Source: CAVRQM01 sp963822705
GTDB lineage: Bacteria > Pseudomonadota > Alphaproteobacteria > Acetobacterales > Acetobacteraceae
Assembly (NCBI GenBank): GCA_963822705.1
Contig: CAWGIX010000006.1
Coordinates: 496,001 to 560,000, forward strand
Length of the DNA: 64,000 bases
Direction: 5' to 3'
In this document: positions 9,850 through 19,462 of the stretch, piece by piece
Layout of the letters: every line of letters begins with the position of its first letter
Numbering within the stretch: the first letter of the stretch is position 1
Notes under the pieces: generated by a model
Told to the model about the DNA's origin: nothing
What the model saw: the letters and a program-made list of their open reading frames with translations, nothing else
Databases searched by the model: none
Position numbers and translations under genes: made by a program

Positions 9850-10445
9850 AGGAGCGGCGGGTTCTCGATCTTTCCGCGTTGCCGCTGCATGGCATGGGCA
9901 GCGCCAGTCCGACCTGGTGGGGCACGCTGGGCTTCATGCTGCTGGAAGGCTCCGGGTTCGCGCTGGTCATTGCGATCTATCTCTATCTCGGCAGCCTGGC
10001 GCGCGAATGGCCGCCGGCGCCGCCGCCGGCTTTGCTGCCGGGCACTCTCGTGACGCTCGTGCTGCTGGCAAGCCTGGTGCCCAATTTCCTGATCGCGCGT
10101 TGGGCGGAACGGCAGGAATTGACAAAGGTGCGGCTGGGCATCGTGCTGATGACGGTGCTCGGCGTCGTTCCGCTTGTCATCCGGATTTTCGAGTTTCCGG
10201 CCTTGCGTGTCAGCTGGGACAGCAACGCCTACGGGTCGGTCGTCTGGACGCTGCTCGGGCTGCACACCACGCATCTGATTACCGATCTCGGCGACACGCT
10301 GGTTCTCGCCGTGCTGATGTTCACCCGTCATGGTCACAACCGGCGCCGTTGCGGAGACGTGCAGGACAACGCGCTCTACTGGAATTTCGTCGTCCTGACC
10401 TGGCTGCCGATCTATTTCTGCATCTATTTTCTGCCGCGCCTGTGA
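9846..10445 (+). CDS. ctaE: Cytochrome c oxidase subunit III (short form)
   Basis: A 199-residue membrane protein whose GTG start (9846) overlaps the ctaD stop. PTWWGTLGFMLLEGSGFAL matches the start of the conserved core of subunit III, followed by four more hydrophobic helices. GLHTTHLITDLGDTLVLA is the equivalent of the conserved helix with the HxxH-like His residues. It is shorter than seven-helix COX3 (about 260 residues), as in some caa3 oxidases that lack the first two helices. It would stabilise subunit I in the inner membrane. Confidence 0.85.
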   Translation: MKERRVLDLSALPLHGMGSASPTWWGTLGFMLLEGSGFALVIAIYLYLGSLAREWPPAPPPALLPGTLVTLVLLASLVPNFLIARWAERQELTKVRLGIVLMTVLGVVPLVIRIFEFPALRVSWDSNAYGSVVWTLLGLHTTHLITDLGDTLVLAVLMFTRHGHNRRRCGDVQDNALYWNFVVLTWLPIYFCIYFLPRL

Positions 10446-10784
10446 CGGTGGGCGTCACCCGCCCCGGGCTTGCCGCCTGCGCCGGGTTGGTGATTGCGCC
10501 GTTGCTGTGGGCCGTGAACGTGCAGGCCGGCCAGATCCTGCCCTATGCGGATTGCGGCGCCGCGGTCCGACTCACCGCGCTGCTCCCGCTGTTTTCTTTT
10601 GTCGTGGCGCTGGGCAGCGGTTGGGTTTCGTGGCGCGCCAGAATTGCCCTGAGCGGTGCCGAGTTCGTCGGATCGCCCCTGGCGGTTCGTTGCTGCGCTG
10701 GGCTGCCTTTCCGCCCTGGTGTTCGCGCTGGCCTTGCTGTTGCAGGCGGCGGCCGGGCTGGTGCTTACGGGTTGCGAGAGGTGA
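10442..10784 (+). CDS. Small membrane protein of the oxidase operon, one frameshift
   Basis: From the GTG at 10442 (overlapping the ctaE stop) the frame encodes two hydrophobic helices (LAACAGLVIAPLLWAVNVQA and LLPLFSFVVALGSGWVS). The frame breaks near 10680; one frame away a third helix follows (VFALALLLQAAAGLVLTGC) and a TGA at 10782-10784 that overlaps the ctaG GTG start. The joined product is about 114 residues with three helices. Its place between ctaE and ctaG with overlaps at both ends argues for a real gene. I do not recognise a named family; an accessory oxidase subunit is the natural guess. Confidence 0.65.
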
Positions 10785-11674
10785 AGGCGGCCGGCATCGG
10801 GCTGGGGTTTCTGCTGCTGCTCACCGGCGTGGTCCATGCGCATGGCGTCGGCCAAGACGCCGGCCCGGCATGGACGTTGGATCCCTGGATCACCGTTCCG
10901 CTCCTGCTCTCGGCCGTGCTGTACGCAAAGGGCACGCTCATGCTTTGGGCACGCGCGGCGGCCGGACGAGGCGCGCGCATGTGGCACGCCCTCGCCTATG
11001 CCGCCGGCTGGCTCTCGCTTGCGGCCGCACTGGTTTCTCCGCTGCACTGGATGGGAGAACGGCTGTTCACCGCGCACATGATCGAGCACGAGATCGTCAT
11101 GACCGTCGCGGCGCCGTTGCTGGTGCTCGCCCGTCCGGGCGGCGTGTTTCTCTGGGCTTTTCGGACCGATGCCCGGCGCGCGCTCGCGCGACTGACCCGC
11201 AGCCGCATGGTGCGCCGAGGCTGGATCGCATTGACCCGGCCGATGACGGCAACCGTGCTGCACGCAATCGCCATCTGGGTGTGGCACGTACCGCCGTTCT
11301 TCGACGCGGCGGTGACCAACGTGGTGGTGCACCGATTCCAGCATCTGAGCTTCTTCGTCACCGCCGTGCTGTTCTGGTGGTCGATGTTGTGGCGTAGCAA
11401 TCCCGGGGTAGCCGCCGGCGAGATCTTCGTCACCATGATTCACACCAGCATTTTGGGCGCCCTCATAACATTTGCGCCACGGGTTCTGTATGGAGCGCAG
11501 ACCGTGCAATCGGAGTACTGGGGGTTCACGCCGCTGGAAGACCAGCAGCTCGCTGGACTGGTGATGTGGGTTCCTGTTGGCACCGTTTATGCGGGCGCGG
11601 CGATCGCATTCTTTGCACTCTGGGTGCAGCGCTCCGGCAAGGGTTGGAAAGCGGACGATGCGCTGGCCCCGTAA
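10781..11674 (+). CDS. ctaG: Cytochrome c oxidase assembly protein, caa3 CtaG family
   Basis: An intact 297-residue polytopic membrane protein. Conserved CtaG features are visible: PLHWMGERLFTAHMIEHEIVM, with the His residues usual for this family, IWVWHVPPFFDAAV, and HRFQHLSFFVTAVLFWW. By family it assists copper-centre assembly of caa3-type oxidases, which fits the operon. The start GTG overlaps the stop of the small membrane protein. The 3' end overlaps the next possible gene start at 11658. Confidence 0.9.
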   Translation: MKAAGIGLGFLLLLTGVVHAHGVGQDAGPAWTLDPWITVPLLLSAVLYAKGTLMLWARAAAGRGARMWHALAYAAGWLSLAAALVSPLHWMGERLFTAHMIEHEIVMTVAAPLLVLARPGGVFLWAFRTDARRALARLTRSRMVRRGWIALTRPMTATVLHAIAIWVWHVPPFFDAAVTNVVVHRFQHLSFFVTAVLFWWSMLWRSNPGVAAGEIFVTMIHTSILGALITFAPRVLYGAQTVQSEYWGFTPLEDQQLAGLVMWVPVGTVYAGAAIAFFALWVQRSGKGWKADDALAP

Positions 11675-12188
11675 TGGCGTCATCTGGTTGGCGGCCTTTT
11701 TCGGTTTTTTGCTCGGCGTGCGTACCGGAAGGGGCGGGGAGCGCCGTGCTGCCGCCGGGCAGCAAGACAGGACGAGCCCGCCTCCGACACGACTGCGAAT
11801 GGATGTGGCTCTAGCCTGGTTCGTGTTCGTGCTTGGTTGTGCAGCAGTGGCTGCTTGGCGTGTCGGGGAAACGAGGCAGGAGGCGGCCGTGGCGCGTGCG
11901 CTCACCGGGGGCAATCCGGGACGCGGCCCGGTCCTGATGACCCGTTACGGCTGCGGCGGCTGCCACACGATTGCGGGTGTTCCCGGCGCGGATGGCCAAG
12001 TCGGCCCAGCCCTGGCCGGGCTGCGAAAGCGGGTTTTTGTCGGCGGGGTCGTGCGCAACACCGCGGAGAACCTGATCCACTGGATCGTCGATCCGCGCGC
12101 GCTTTCGCCCGCCACCGCAATGCCCGTCACTGGCATCTCGCCGTCGGAAGCGCGCGACGTCGCCGCCTTCCTGTACTTCCAGGACTGA
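11658..12188 (+). CDS. Membrane-anchored cytochrome c
   Basis: A monoheme cytochrome c with CGGCH near the middle and an axial-Met candidate in ATAMPVTGIS. The whole C-terminal half (TRYGCGGCHTIAGVPGADG onward) looks like the soluble c-type domains that follow oxidase genes. Two starts are possible: ATG 11658, overlapping ctaG and giving 176 residues with two hydrophobic segments, or ATG 11799 (MDVALAWFVFVLGCAAVAAW), giving 129 residues with one anchor. The stretch between the two starts looks poorly conserved, so the later start may be right. It is the last gene of the oxidase operon and convergent with the diheme cytochrome. Confidence 0.75.
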   Translation: MRWPRNGVIWLAAFFGFLLGVRTGRGGERRAAAGQQDRTSPPPTRLRMDVALAWFVFVLGCAAVAAWRVGETRQEAAVARALTGGNPGRGPVLMTRYGCGGCHTIAGVPGADGQVGPALAGLRKRVFVGGVVRNTAENLIHWIVDPRALSPATAMPVTGISPSEARDVAAFLYFQD

Positions 12189-12191
12189 CCA

Positions 12192-13129
12192 TCATTGGCT
12201 CGCGGCCCGGTTCGGGGTCGGCCGGGCCGGCAGCGCCTTTATGAACGTCGCGATGGCGTCGCGGTCTTCCGCTGGCAAAGAGGCGGTGCCGTGGACCACT
12301 TCCGCCATGGACGAACCGAGCACGCGCAGATCGGGCGTCACGCCGGTGCGCAGCGTTTCGCTGATCTGCTGACGGGACCAGGCGCCGATCCCGCGCGGCG
12401 TAATGTTGGGAACGTAGCCGACGCTGCTGGGATCTGGACCTCCGGCGAAGCGCGTGCGCGGCTTGACCGCACCGAAAACGTTGCGCGTAACGTGGCATTC
12501 CGCACAGTGGCCGAGCGCGTCGACGAGATAATGGCCACGGTTCCAGGCCGCGCTGCGGCTCGGGTCGTCGCGCACCGGCGACCGGTCGAAAAACAGCAGC
12601 TTCCATAAACCAATGCCCCGCCGGATGGTCAGCGGGAAGGGTAGCTCTTCGTTCGGCGAGACCCGCCCCGATACCGGCGGAAGGGTGCGCAGATATGCCG
12701 CCAGATCGCGCACGTCGTCCAGCTTCATGTGCGCGAATGACGGGTATGGAAATACCGGGTAATAATGCGCGCCTTCGGGCGAGACGCCGGTGAGCAGCGC
12801 GTTCGCCAAATCCGCCACGGTCCAGCGGCCGATCCCATCCGTCGGGTCCGGCGAGATGTTCGGGACGTGAAACGCGCCGAAGGGCGAATCCAGAACCATG
12901 CTTGCCGCCCAGTTTCAGGCGATCGCCCTGGCCCGGCGAGGCATGGCACGAGGCGCAATCGGCGGCCTCGAACACGCGTTGCCCGCGGGCGGGATCGCCC
13001 GGCTCCAGAGCTTGGGTCATGATGAAGCGGAAATGCCGGCCTGGGTGCCGACGCGATCCAGGCTCCGGCAGCTCCCGCGAGTCCCAGGATGGCGATAACG
13101 GCTATGAAAAGCAGGAGCCAGCGCTTCAT
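12192..13129 (-). CDS. Diheme-type cytochrome c (alcohol dehydrogenase cytochrome-like), two frameshifts
   Basis: The start ATG 13129 gives MKRWLLLFIAVIAILGLAGA, a signal/anchor peptide. The frame then breaks near 13013 to the frame with QRVFEAADCASCHASPG (first heme) and again near 12900 to FGAFHVPNISPDPTDGIG and the second heme, CAECH. Axial-Met candidates and a two-domain layout of ~310 residues match the cytochrome c family that includes the c subunit of membrane alcohol dehydrogenase. Its start overlaps the presumed stop of the sugar permease gene upstream (ATGA), so it sits at the end of that operon although functionally it resembles the facing oxidase operon. It may pass electrons from a periplasmic dehydrogenase. 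Confidence 0.75.
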
Positions 13130-14166
13130 CCGGACCAGCAACAGGAGCGTAATGGAGCTGTACCCGTACCGTCGCGCCTGCTGTTCGGCGATCACCACCG
13201 CCGCGATCAGCAGCGCTCCGCGCGCCACCATCTGGTAGAATGTCGGCACGCTGGTGAGAATCATGCCATTGCCCAGCACGCCCAGGATCAGCACCCCCAG
13301 CAGGCCGCCGACGATGGTGCCCTTGCCGCCGGTCAGCGCGCAGCCGCCCAACACCGCGGCGGTAATGGCCTGCAGCTCCAGCCCGTCGGAACCGGAAATC
13401 GGCTGGCCGGAGCCGGTGCGCGCGGCCAACAGCATGCCGCACAGTCCGGCCGCGGCGCCGCTCAGCACATAGACGGAAATCTGGATGCGCCGCACCGCAA
13501 GCCCTGCCAGTCGCGCCACCACCGGGTTGCCGCCCACAGCATAGATGTTGCGGCCGGCGATGGTGTAGCGCATCAGCACGAAGAACAGCGCGGCGACCGC
13601 CAGCAGCACCCAGATGGTCACCTGCAAACCCAGCACGCCGCCCGTCGCCGATGAAGCGGAAATCCGGGTCGAAAATGCTGATCGACTGGCCGTTGGACAA
13701 AATGAACGCCACGCCGCGGAACGCTGCCATGGTGCCCAAGGTGGCGATCACCGCGTTGACGCCGCCCACCGTGATGATCAGTCCGTTGACCAGCCCGGCC
13801 ACCGCGCCCACCGCCACGCCGAACAGCGATCGACAGCGCCGTCGAGCCCGTCCGTTCCACCATCAGCGCAATGCATACGGTGGACACGCCCACCACCGCG
13901 CCCACGGAAATATCCAGCCCGCCGGAGACGATGACGATGGTTTGCGCGGTCGCCAGCACGCCCAGAATGGCGATCGCCTGGCCGATATTTTCCAGGTTGC
14001 GCACGAGGAAAAACACGTCCGGACGCAGGCTCCCGAAAATCGCCACCAAAATGGCCAGCGCAATCAGCAGGCTGACATTGTGCGTGCCGACCAGCGCCAT
14101 GAGCCGCGCCACCGCACTTTTCTTCCGCGCGCCGGTGCCGGCCAGGATTTCGACGCGCTCGCTCAT
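13126..14166 (-). CDS. Sugar ABC transporter permease (AraH/RbsC family), about three frameshifts
   Basis: Pieces of one permease lie in successive frames. One is from ATG 14166 with SGGLDISVGAVVGVSTVC. The next has VNGLIITVGGVNAVIATLGT (about 13805-13650). The third has GRNIYAVGGNPVVARLAGL and ALTGGKGTIVGGLLGVLILG (about 13635-13160). GGLDLSVG- and GGNxxAARLSG-type motifs are hallmarks of the ribose/arabinose permease family. The final TGA at 13126-13128 is back in the start frame and overlaps the cytochrome start. The net length is 347 codons, normal for the family. The start overlaps the ATPase gene stop (ATGA). Confidence 0.8.
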
Positions 14167-15676
14167 GCCGCCATCGGCACGGCTTGATGCATGGCGAGCG
14201 CCAAAATTGCCGACTCACTCGCCTGCGCGCGGAGAATCTCGCCGGTGATGCGGCCGGCGGCCATGACGAAAATGCGGTCGCACAGCCCCAGCAGTTCGGG
14301 CATCTCCGACGAAATGACCAGCACCGCCATGCCCTGCTCCGCCAGCCCCGCGATCAGCCGGTAGATTTCCGCTTTCGCGCCGACGTCGATGCCGCGCGTG
14401 GGCTCGTCCAAAATCAGCACGCGCGGGCGGCGGGCCAGCCATCGTCCCAGCACGATTTTCTGCTGGTTGCCGCCCGACAGTTTGGCCACGAGCTGGTCCA
14501 GCCCCGGCGTGCGCACGCGTAGCCGTCGCCACCTGCTCGCTCGCCACCGCCCGCTCGGCGCCGCGCCGCAAAAACCGAAGCGGCTGATCCGGTCGGGCAC
14601 GCACAGCGTCACATTATCGGCCACACTGCGCAGCAGCAGCAGAGCCTGCGATTTGCGCTCCTCCGGAGCGAGGCCGATGCCGGCGGCGATCGCGTCCGCC
14701 GGGCTGCGCAGCCGCACCGTTGTGCCGTCCACGCTGACGCTACCGGCTTGCAGAGAATCGTGCCAAAAATCGCCATTGCCAGTTCCGAGCGTCCGGCGCC
14801 GATCAGCCCGGCCAGCCCCACCACTTCGCCGGCCCGCACGGTCAGCGTGCAATCGCTCACGTTGGCCGTTGTGACGCCGCGAACATCCAGCACGACCTCC
14901 CCCATTTGCGCCTCGCGCTGCTCGAAAAAGTGTGGACAGCGGCCGGCCGACCATGCGACTGCACCACCGCGGCATCGTCCATCTCCGCCGCCGTGGCGTG
15001 CGCCACCAGTTTCCGTCGCGCAGCACGGCGATGCGGTCGGCCAACTGCCGCACCTCATGCATGCGGTGCGAGACATACAGCAGCGCCACTCCGGAATCGC
15101 GCAGCCGGCGCAGCACGTCGAACAGTCGCGCCGTCTCTGTCTCGGTCAGCGACGAGGTCGGCTCGTCCAGCGCCAGCAATCGCACGCCTGTGCGCAAGGC
15201 GCGGACGATTTCCAGCAGCTGCCGGTGCGCCGGCCCCAACGAGCCGGCGCGGGTCCAGGGGGAAATTTCGTGCTCGAGCCCAAATGGTGCGAGCGCGTCG
15301 CGGGTGCGCAGTGCCATGGTCGGCGCGGTCGAAAAAAATTCCCGCGCGGCGCGAAAAATCGCCGGCAAAAAGATTCTCGGCTACCGAGAGGTCGCCAAAA
15401 ATGTCCGGCTCCTGATGCACCACGCGAATGCCGGATGCATGCGCGTCGGCCGGGCTGCGGAACGATATTTCGCGCCCGTTCAGCAGCAGCGCGCCGGCGA
15501 GCAGGTTGCTGCGCACCTTCAAATATGCGCAGCAGCGTGGACTTGCCCGCCCCGTTCTCGCCCACCAGCGCCAGCACCTCGCCCGCGTGCACGGGCAAGG
15601 TGACGTCCGACAGCGCCTGGACCACGCCAAACCGCTGCGAAATGCCGCGCGCCTAAAGGAGCGCGGGCGCGGTCAC
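14163..15676 (-). CDS. Sugar ABC transporter ATP-binding protein, two NBDs (AraG/RbsA family), several frameshifts and an early TAG
   Basis: A fused double ATPase of about 504 codons, normal for AraG/RbsA. The first domain has LALVGENGAGKSTLLRI, VVHQEPDIFGDLSVAENLF and LLALDEPTSSLTETE. The second has VVGLAGLIGAGRSELAMAIF, LAPEERKSQALLL, KLSGGNQQKIVLGRWLA and LILDEPTRGIDVGAK. These lie in alternating frames, with breaks near 15520, 15370, 15010, 14880, 14750 and 14520. The GTG start at 15676 overlaps the binding-protein stop. Codon 8 in that frame is TAG, after which GISQRFGVVQALSDVTLPV follows normally, so either a substitution or paired indels is needed. It powers sugar uptake with the adjacent permease. 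Confidence 0.78.
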
Positions 15677-16662
15677 GAATGGCAGAGCTTTGCCTTGAAC
15701 TCGCCAAAGTTTTCCGCGGTCACCAGGTCGGGCGAGACATAGGTGATCAGCGGCAGCGGCGAATTGTCGCGCACGGATTTCACCAGCAGGTCGATGGCGG
15801 TCGCGCCTTCCTTGCCGCTGTCGATCCACATCGTGCCGCGGAAACCGGTGGGCTGGCCGGAGCCGAACGCGTCGCAGGCGCGGCTGCCGTCGATGCCGAC
15901 CCCGATCACCTGATCCGGCTTAAACCCCTGGTTCTCCGATGCGCGCACCCCGCCCAGCACGCCGTCGTCGTTGCAGGAATAGAAAATCCAGTGCTGCGCG
16001 GCCGGATTGGCGGTCAGCGTGGTGGTGACCGCGTCAATCGAGCTGGCCATGGTGTTGTCGTAGGGAATGCGCACGATGTGCGACTTGTCGAAATCCGGCA
16101 CCGCCTCCAAAAATGCGGCCTCGGCGCCGTGGTTGCGGCGCATGCAGGTATCTGCCTTGCGGTCCTCGATGCTGCCCAGTCGCACGTCGGACAGCTTGTC
16201 CCAGCCCAGTTTCTTGTAGTCCGCGGCGAGCTGTGCCCCCACCTGCCGGCCGATGTTTTCCGCGTTCATGCCGATATACGGCACCGGCTTGTTGTCCTGG
16301 GTGTGGATGTCGTCGTCCACCGCGATCAGTTTTATCCCGGCTTTCTCGGCCTTCTCCGCCACCACCGGGCCGAGGGCGCGGTCGGGCACCACGATGGCGA
16401 TGCCTTTGACACCGTCGCCGACCATGGTGTCGAACGTCGTCAGCGTCAGATCGGCGTTGAACTGCACGTCCTGGCTGGCGAGGCTGGCACCGTCTTTTTG
16501 CGCCTCCCGCTTGGCCCCGGCCACCTCGGCCACGAACCAGGGGTGGTCGCCCATCTTGTTGATGTACCCGAGTTTCACCGGGTCCTCGGCGCGGACCGGT
16601 CCGGCGGCAATGGCCAAACCGACCGCCGCAGCCGCGGCCAGGAGTATGGTGCGCATGGGCAT
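15673..16662 (-). CDS. araF: Periplasmic sugar-binding protein, AraF-like
   Basis: An intact 329-residue binding protein with a Sec signal peptide (MPMRTILLAAAAAVGLAIAA). The mature sequence resembles L-arabinose-binding protein: KLGYINKMGDHPWFVAEV, GVKGIAIVVPDRALGPVVAEKA, IKLIAVDDD, and HWIFYSCNDDGVLGGVRASE, equivalent to the NDSTVLGGVRA region of E. coli AraF. It should bind a pentose or hexose in the periplasm for the two downstream genes. An AGGA ribosome site lies just before the start. It is the first gene of the operon. The assignment to AraF rests on recalled similarity; the exact sugar is inference. Confidence 0.8.
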   Translation of the reverse strand: MPMRTILLAAAAAVGLAIAAGPVRAEDPVKLGYINKMGDHPWFVAEVAGAKREAQKDGASLASQDVQFNADLTLTTFDTMVGDGVKGIAIVVPDRALGPVVAEKAEKAGIKLIAVDDDIHTQDNKPVPYIGMNAENIGRQVGAQLAADYKKLGWDKLSDVRLGSIEDRKADTCMRRNHGAEAAFLEAVPDFDKSHIVRIPYDNTMASSIDAVTTTLTANPAAQHWIFYSCNDDGVLGGVRASENQGFKPDQVIGVGIDGSRACDAFGSGQPTGFRGTMWIDSGKEGATAIDLLVKSVRDNSPLPLITYVSPDLVTAENFGEFKAKLCHS

Positions 16663-16822
16663 GGCGTAGTTTCCTCGTTTTTTTCGGGGTTGGCTGCTTC
16701 ACTCTAGCCCAGCCGAGGTAGAACCGGAACCGGCTCCGAGGCTTCGTTCATGTCCCGATCAGGGCAGCAACCCGCGCCAATTGCGCAAGTGACGAGGCGG
16801 CCTGCGTCGAGCCGCTGGCGCG

Positions 16823-18396
16823 TCAGGCCACGGGCGCTCGCTTGGCCCCTGCGCGCATGTCCAGCTCGACCCCCGTCGCATGCTCGCGTCCGAAAATCTC
16901 GGCGACCACCGACAGGATGCGTGAAAAATCCGGAACGCCGGCCGGATTGGCCAGCAGCAGCTCTTTTTTCACGAACGGGACGCGGAAGTCGGTCAGCAGC
17001 GCCTCCCAGAACACGTGCTGCGGGTTGCGCGGCAAGCCTTGCCGCAGATCGCCCAGCAGCTTGCGCATCCACGCCAGTGCGGTCTCCGCATAGTCCTGCC
17101 CGGCGGGCTCCGGGTCGGCATCCTCGGTTTGCGGCGGCGGCAGATCGCGGCACTCCGGCAGGTCGCGCAGCGCGGCCATGGTTGCCGGGGCCTGCATTAG
17201 CGCCGCCCGCGCCAGTTGCGCGTAAGGTGCGAGGGCCGAAAGAGTAAAACCGCCATCGGCCAGCAATACGCGGGAAAAGCGGATCTCGCCCTCGCGCACC
17301 ACTGCGTCGCGTTCGTTAGGGTAGCCGTAATTGTCGGCGAACCGGCGGAACGCCTCGCTCCGCAGGCAGCGCGCCGACACCGTGAAGAACGACGATTGCA
17401 GGTGCCAGCCTCGCTCCCAACTGTCCGTAAAGGCCCAGACATCGGCTTTTGACCGCGCTTGATGGTCCAGAACACCGGCCAGATCGTCGAACGGTCCCAA
17501 AAAACTGTCGTTGCAGAATAGCACCTGCTCCGCACGGTCGAGCCGCTTGCCCAGCAGCAAGCGGCCCAGCAGCCACGAGGCAAAATCCCGGCCGTGATCC
17601 TGGCGCGTCACCACGCCGGCGCAAACGCCCTGGTCCAGTTCAGCAAGCCCGGCCGTCAATTCCGAGTTGGAATTGATCAGCACCGTACGGTAGCCGCGCG
17701 CGACGAGCGCCCGCAGCATCGCCTGATGGGAATGGGACAGATGCCGGCCCGCCTGGTGGATGGCCAGCAGTGCCACACGCGGACCGAGCGCCGCCTTCGC
17801 GGCAAAGGCTGGTCCGTGGGTGCGGCAGCCCGGCAGCAGGTCCTGCGCCGAGGCACGAGCGCCATCGCCGGTCGTCGGCAGGGCGGTGCTTGCCTCGTCA
17901 ATCAGTCCGCTGGCGACCAGCCGCTGCTGGAAATATTTTCGTGCGCCCAGCAACGCCGGCGAAGCGGGCAGCGGCTGCAGCGCCGCGCGATACCGTTTCA
18001 GAAAGGTGAGGTCGTCCTCCGCCCCGCGCCGGTTTTCCCGCAGCGGCAGGTCAAAACCCTGCACCACGATCTGCAGTTCCGCAAACGACTCAGTCGCGAC
18101 ATTGAACACGAACCCCATCGCCGAATCGGTACGCTCGATCCCCGGGGTGCGGGTGTGGGTCAGGTATTCGATCACGTCCGGCCGGTCGAACATCACCAGC
18201 GGCGCCAGATGCACGCCGTTGTGCAGCAGGTGGACGTTCGGGTCCTCGGTGGGTTTCTGATCGCCCAGCCCGCCACGAAACAGCGCCCGGAATCGATCTC
18301 CGCCAAATCCAGGTGAAATTTCGGACCCGGCGGAGCGGCCTCGGCCGGGGGTGCCCTAGATTTGGCTGGACGACGCGCGGATGGCCGCCGGCTCAT
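16823..18396 (-). CDS. Rhamnan-synthesis-F (RgpF)-like protein, one frameshift
   Basis: From ATG 18396 the frame begins with a basic, Pro/Ala-rich leader, then FHLDLAEIDSGRCFVAGWAI. It breaks near 18245, and the second frame runs 463 residues to the stop at 16823. The central part has VALLAIHQAGRHLSHSHQAM, RGYRTVLINSNSELTAGL, DHGRDFASWLLG and VLFCNDSFLGPFDDL. This is the pattern of RgpF domains, which occur in polysaccharide glycosyltransferases and their partners: the ND-x-F-G motif and the 'D-G-R-D' segment. The start overlaps the stop of the upstream SDR gene. It probably acts on cell-surface glycan assembly at the inner membrane. Confidence 0.75.
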
Positions 18397-19446
18397 GCTG
18401 CCCGCGGCCGCTCCAGGGCGTCGGTCAGGCGGCCGCTGCCGATCAGCCGATCCAGCACCTGCAGCCGGATCAGCGGCGACTGACGGAAATCGCGGTCGGA
18501 GAAATTCATCGCCGACAGTCCCTCGCGCAATTGCTCGATCGACTGCGCCAAGGTCACCGCCGGCTGGTGGTCCGGCGCCAGCTCCCGCCACAGCGAGAAA
18601 TCAACCTTGTAGCTGCGCGTGTCGGCAGGGGCGGCGGTGTTGATGCTCACCTTGGTGCCCGGCACCGCGTGGGCCACCGCATTGGCCAGGTCGCGCACCT
18701 GATAGTTGCGCTCCTCCGAGCCGACATTCACCGAGACGTAGGGCGGCGCATGATCCGCGGCACTGATCGCCCAATCGATGGCGCGCGCCATGTCGGCCAC
18801 GTCGATCAGCGGCCGCCACGGCGTACCGTCGGACAGCACCGTGATCTCGCCCGCCGCCAGCGCACAGGCCACGAAATCGTTCAGCACGAGATCAAGCCGC
18901 AGCCGCGGCGGACCAGCCGCAGGCGGTGGCGAAACGCAGGCAGTACCGCACGCATGCCGCCCAGTTCCATCTGCTTCAGCGACTGCTCGGTGGCGATCTT
19001 GCTGCGCGCGTAGGCGGTCTGCGGGTTCGAGCGCATCGGTCTCGCGCCGCGGCGGTCCCGCCGCGGCCCCATAGACGCTGCAGCTCGACGCGAACACGAA
19101 CGCTTTTCGCTCCGGCATCGCGCGCCGCCTGCGCCACCGCGACGCTGGCGTGGTGGTTGATGGCGTCGGTGACCGCGGCAAACCGGTTGCCCATCGGGTC
19201 ATTGGAAATCGCCGCCAGATGCACCACCGCGTCGACGCCGCGCAGCAGCCGCCGCGGCAGGCTTCGCACATCGCCGAAATGCTGCTCGTCGAGCCGCGTC
19301 TCCGGCAGGCTGCCCGGCCTCGGTCAGGCTGCGCGAAAGAATCCGGCATCGAACCCTACCAGCTCGGCGCCGGATGGTGTTCGCCGCAGGTGGCGGACCA
19401 GCACCGGGCCGACATAGCCCATGTTGCCGGTAATCAGTACGCGCAT
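18393..19446 (-). CDS. NAD-dependent sugar-nucleotide epimerase/dehydratase (SDR), several frameshifts
   Basis: ATG 19446 opens MRVLITGNMGYVGPVLVRHL, a Rossmann GxxGxxG motif of extended SDRs. Pieces in other frames give VDAVVHLAAISNDPMGNRFA, VFASSCSVYGAAAGPP (catalytic Ser region), YARSKIATEQSLKQM (YxxxK) and a C-terminal half from ITVLSDGTPWRPLIDVADMA to the stop. At least three indels are needed; the length is then about 350 residues, normal for the family. Context next to glucose-1-phosphate cytidylyltransferase points to a CDP-linked sugar substrate, though the exact reaction cannot be named. The gene sits 16 bases after rfbF. Confidence 0.78.
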
Positions 19447-19462
19447 CGTTTCTTCCTTTTGC

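Noticed and set aside
10424..11914. A 496-codon minus frame opposite ctaG
   Set aside because: CtaG motifs are on plus; the minus frame crosses several real genes and lacks a start context.
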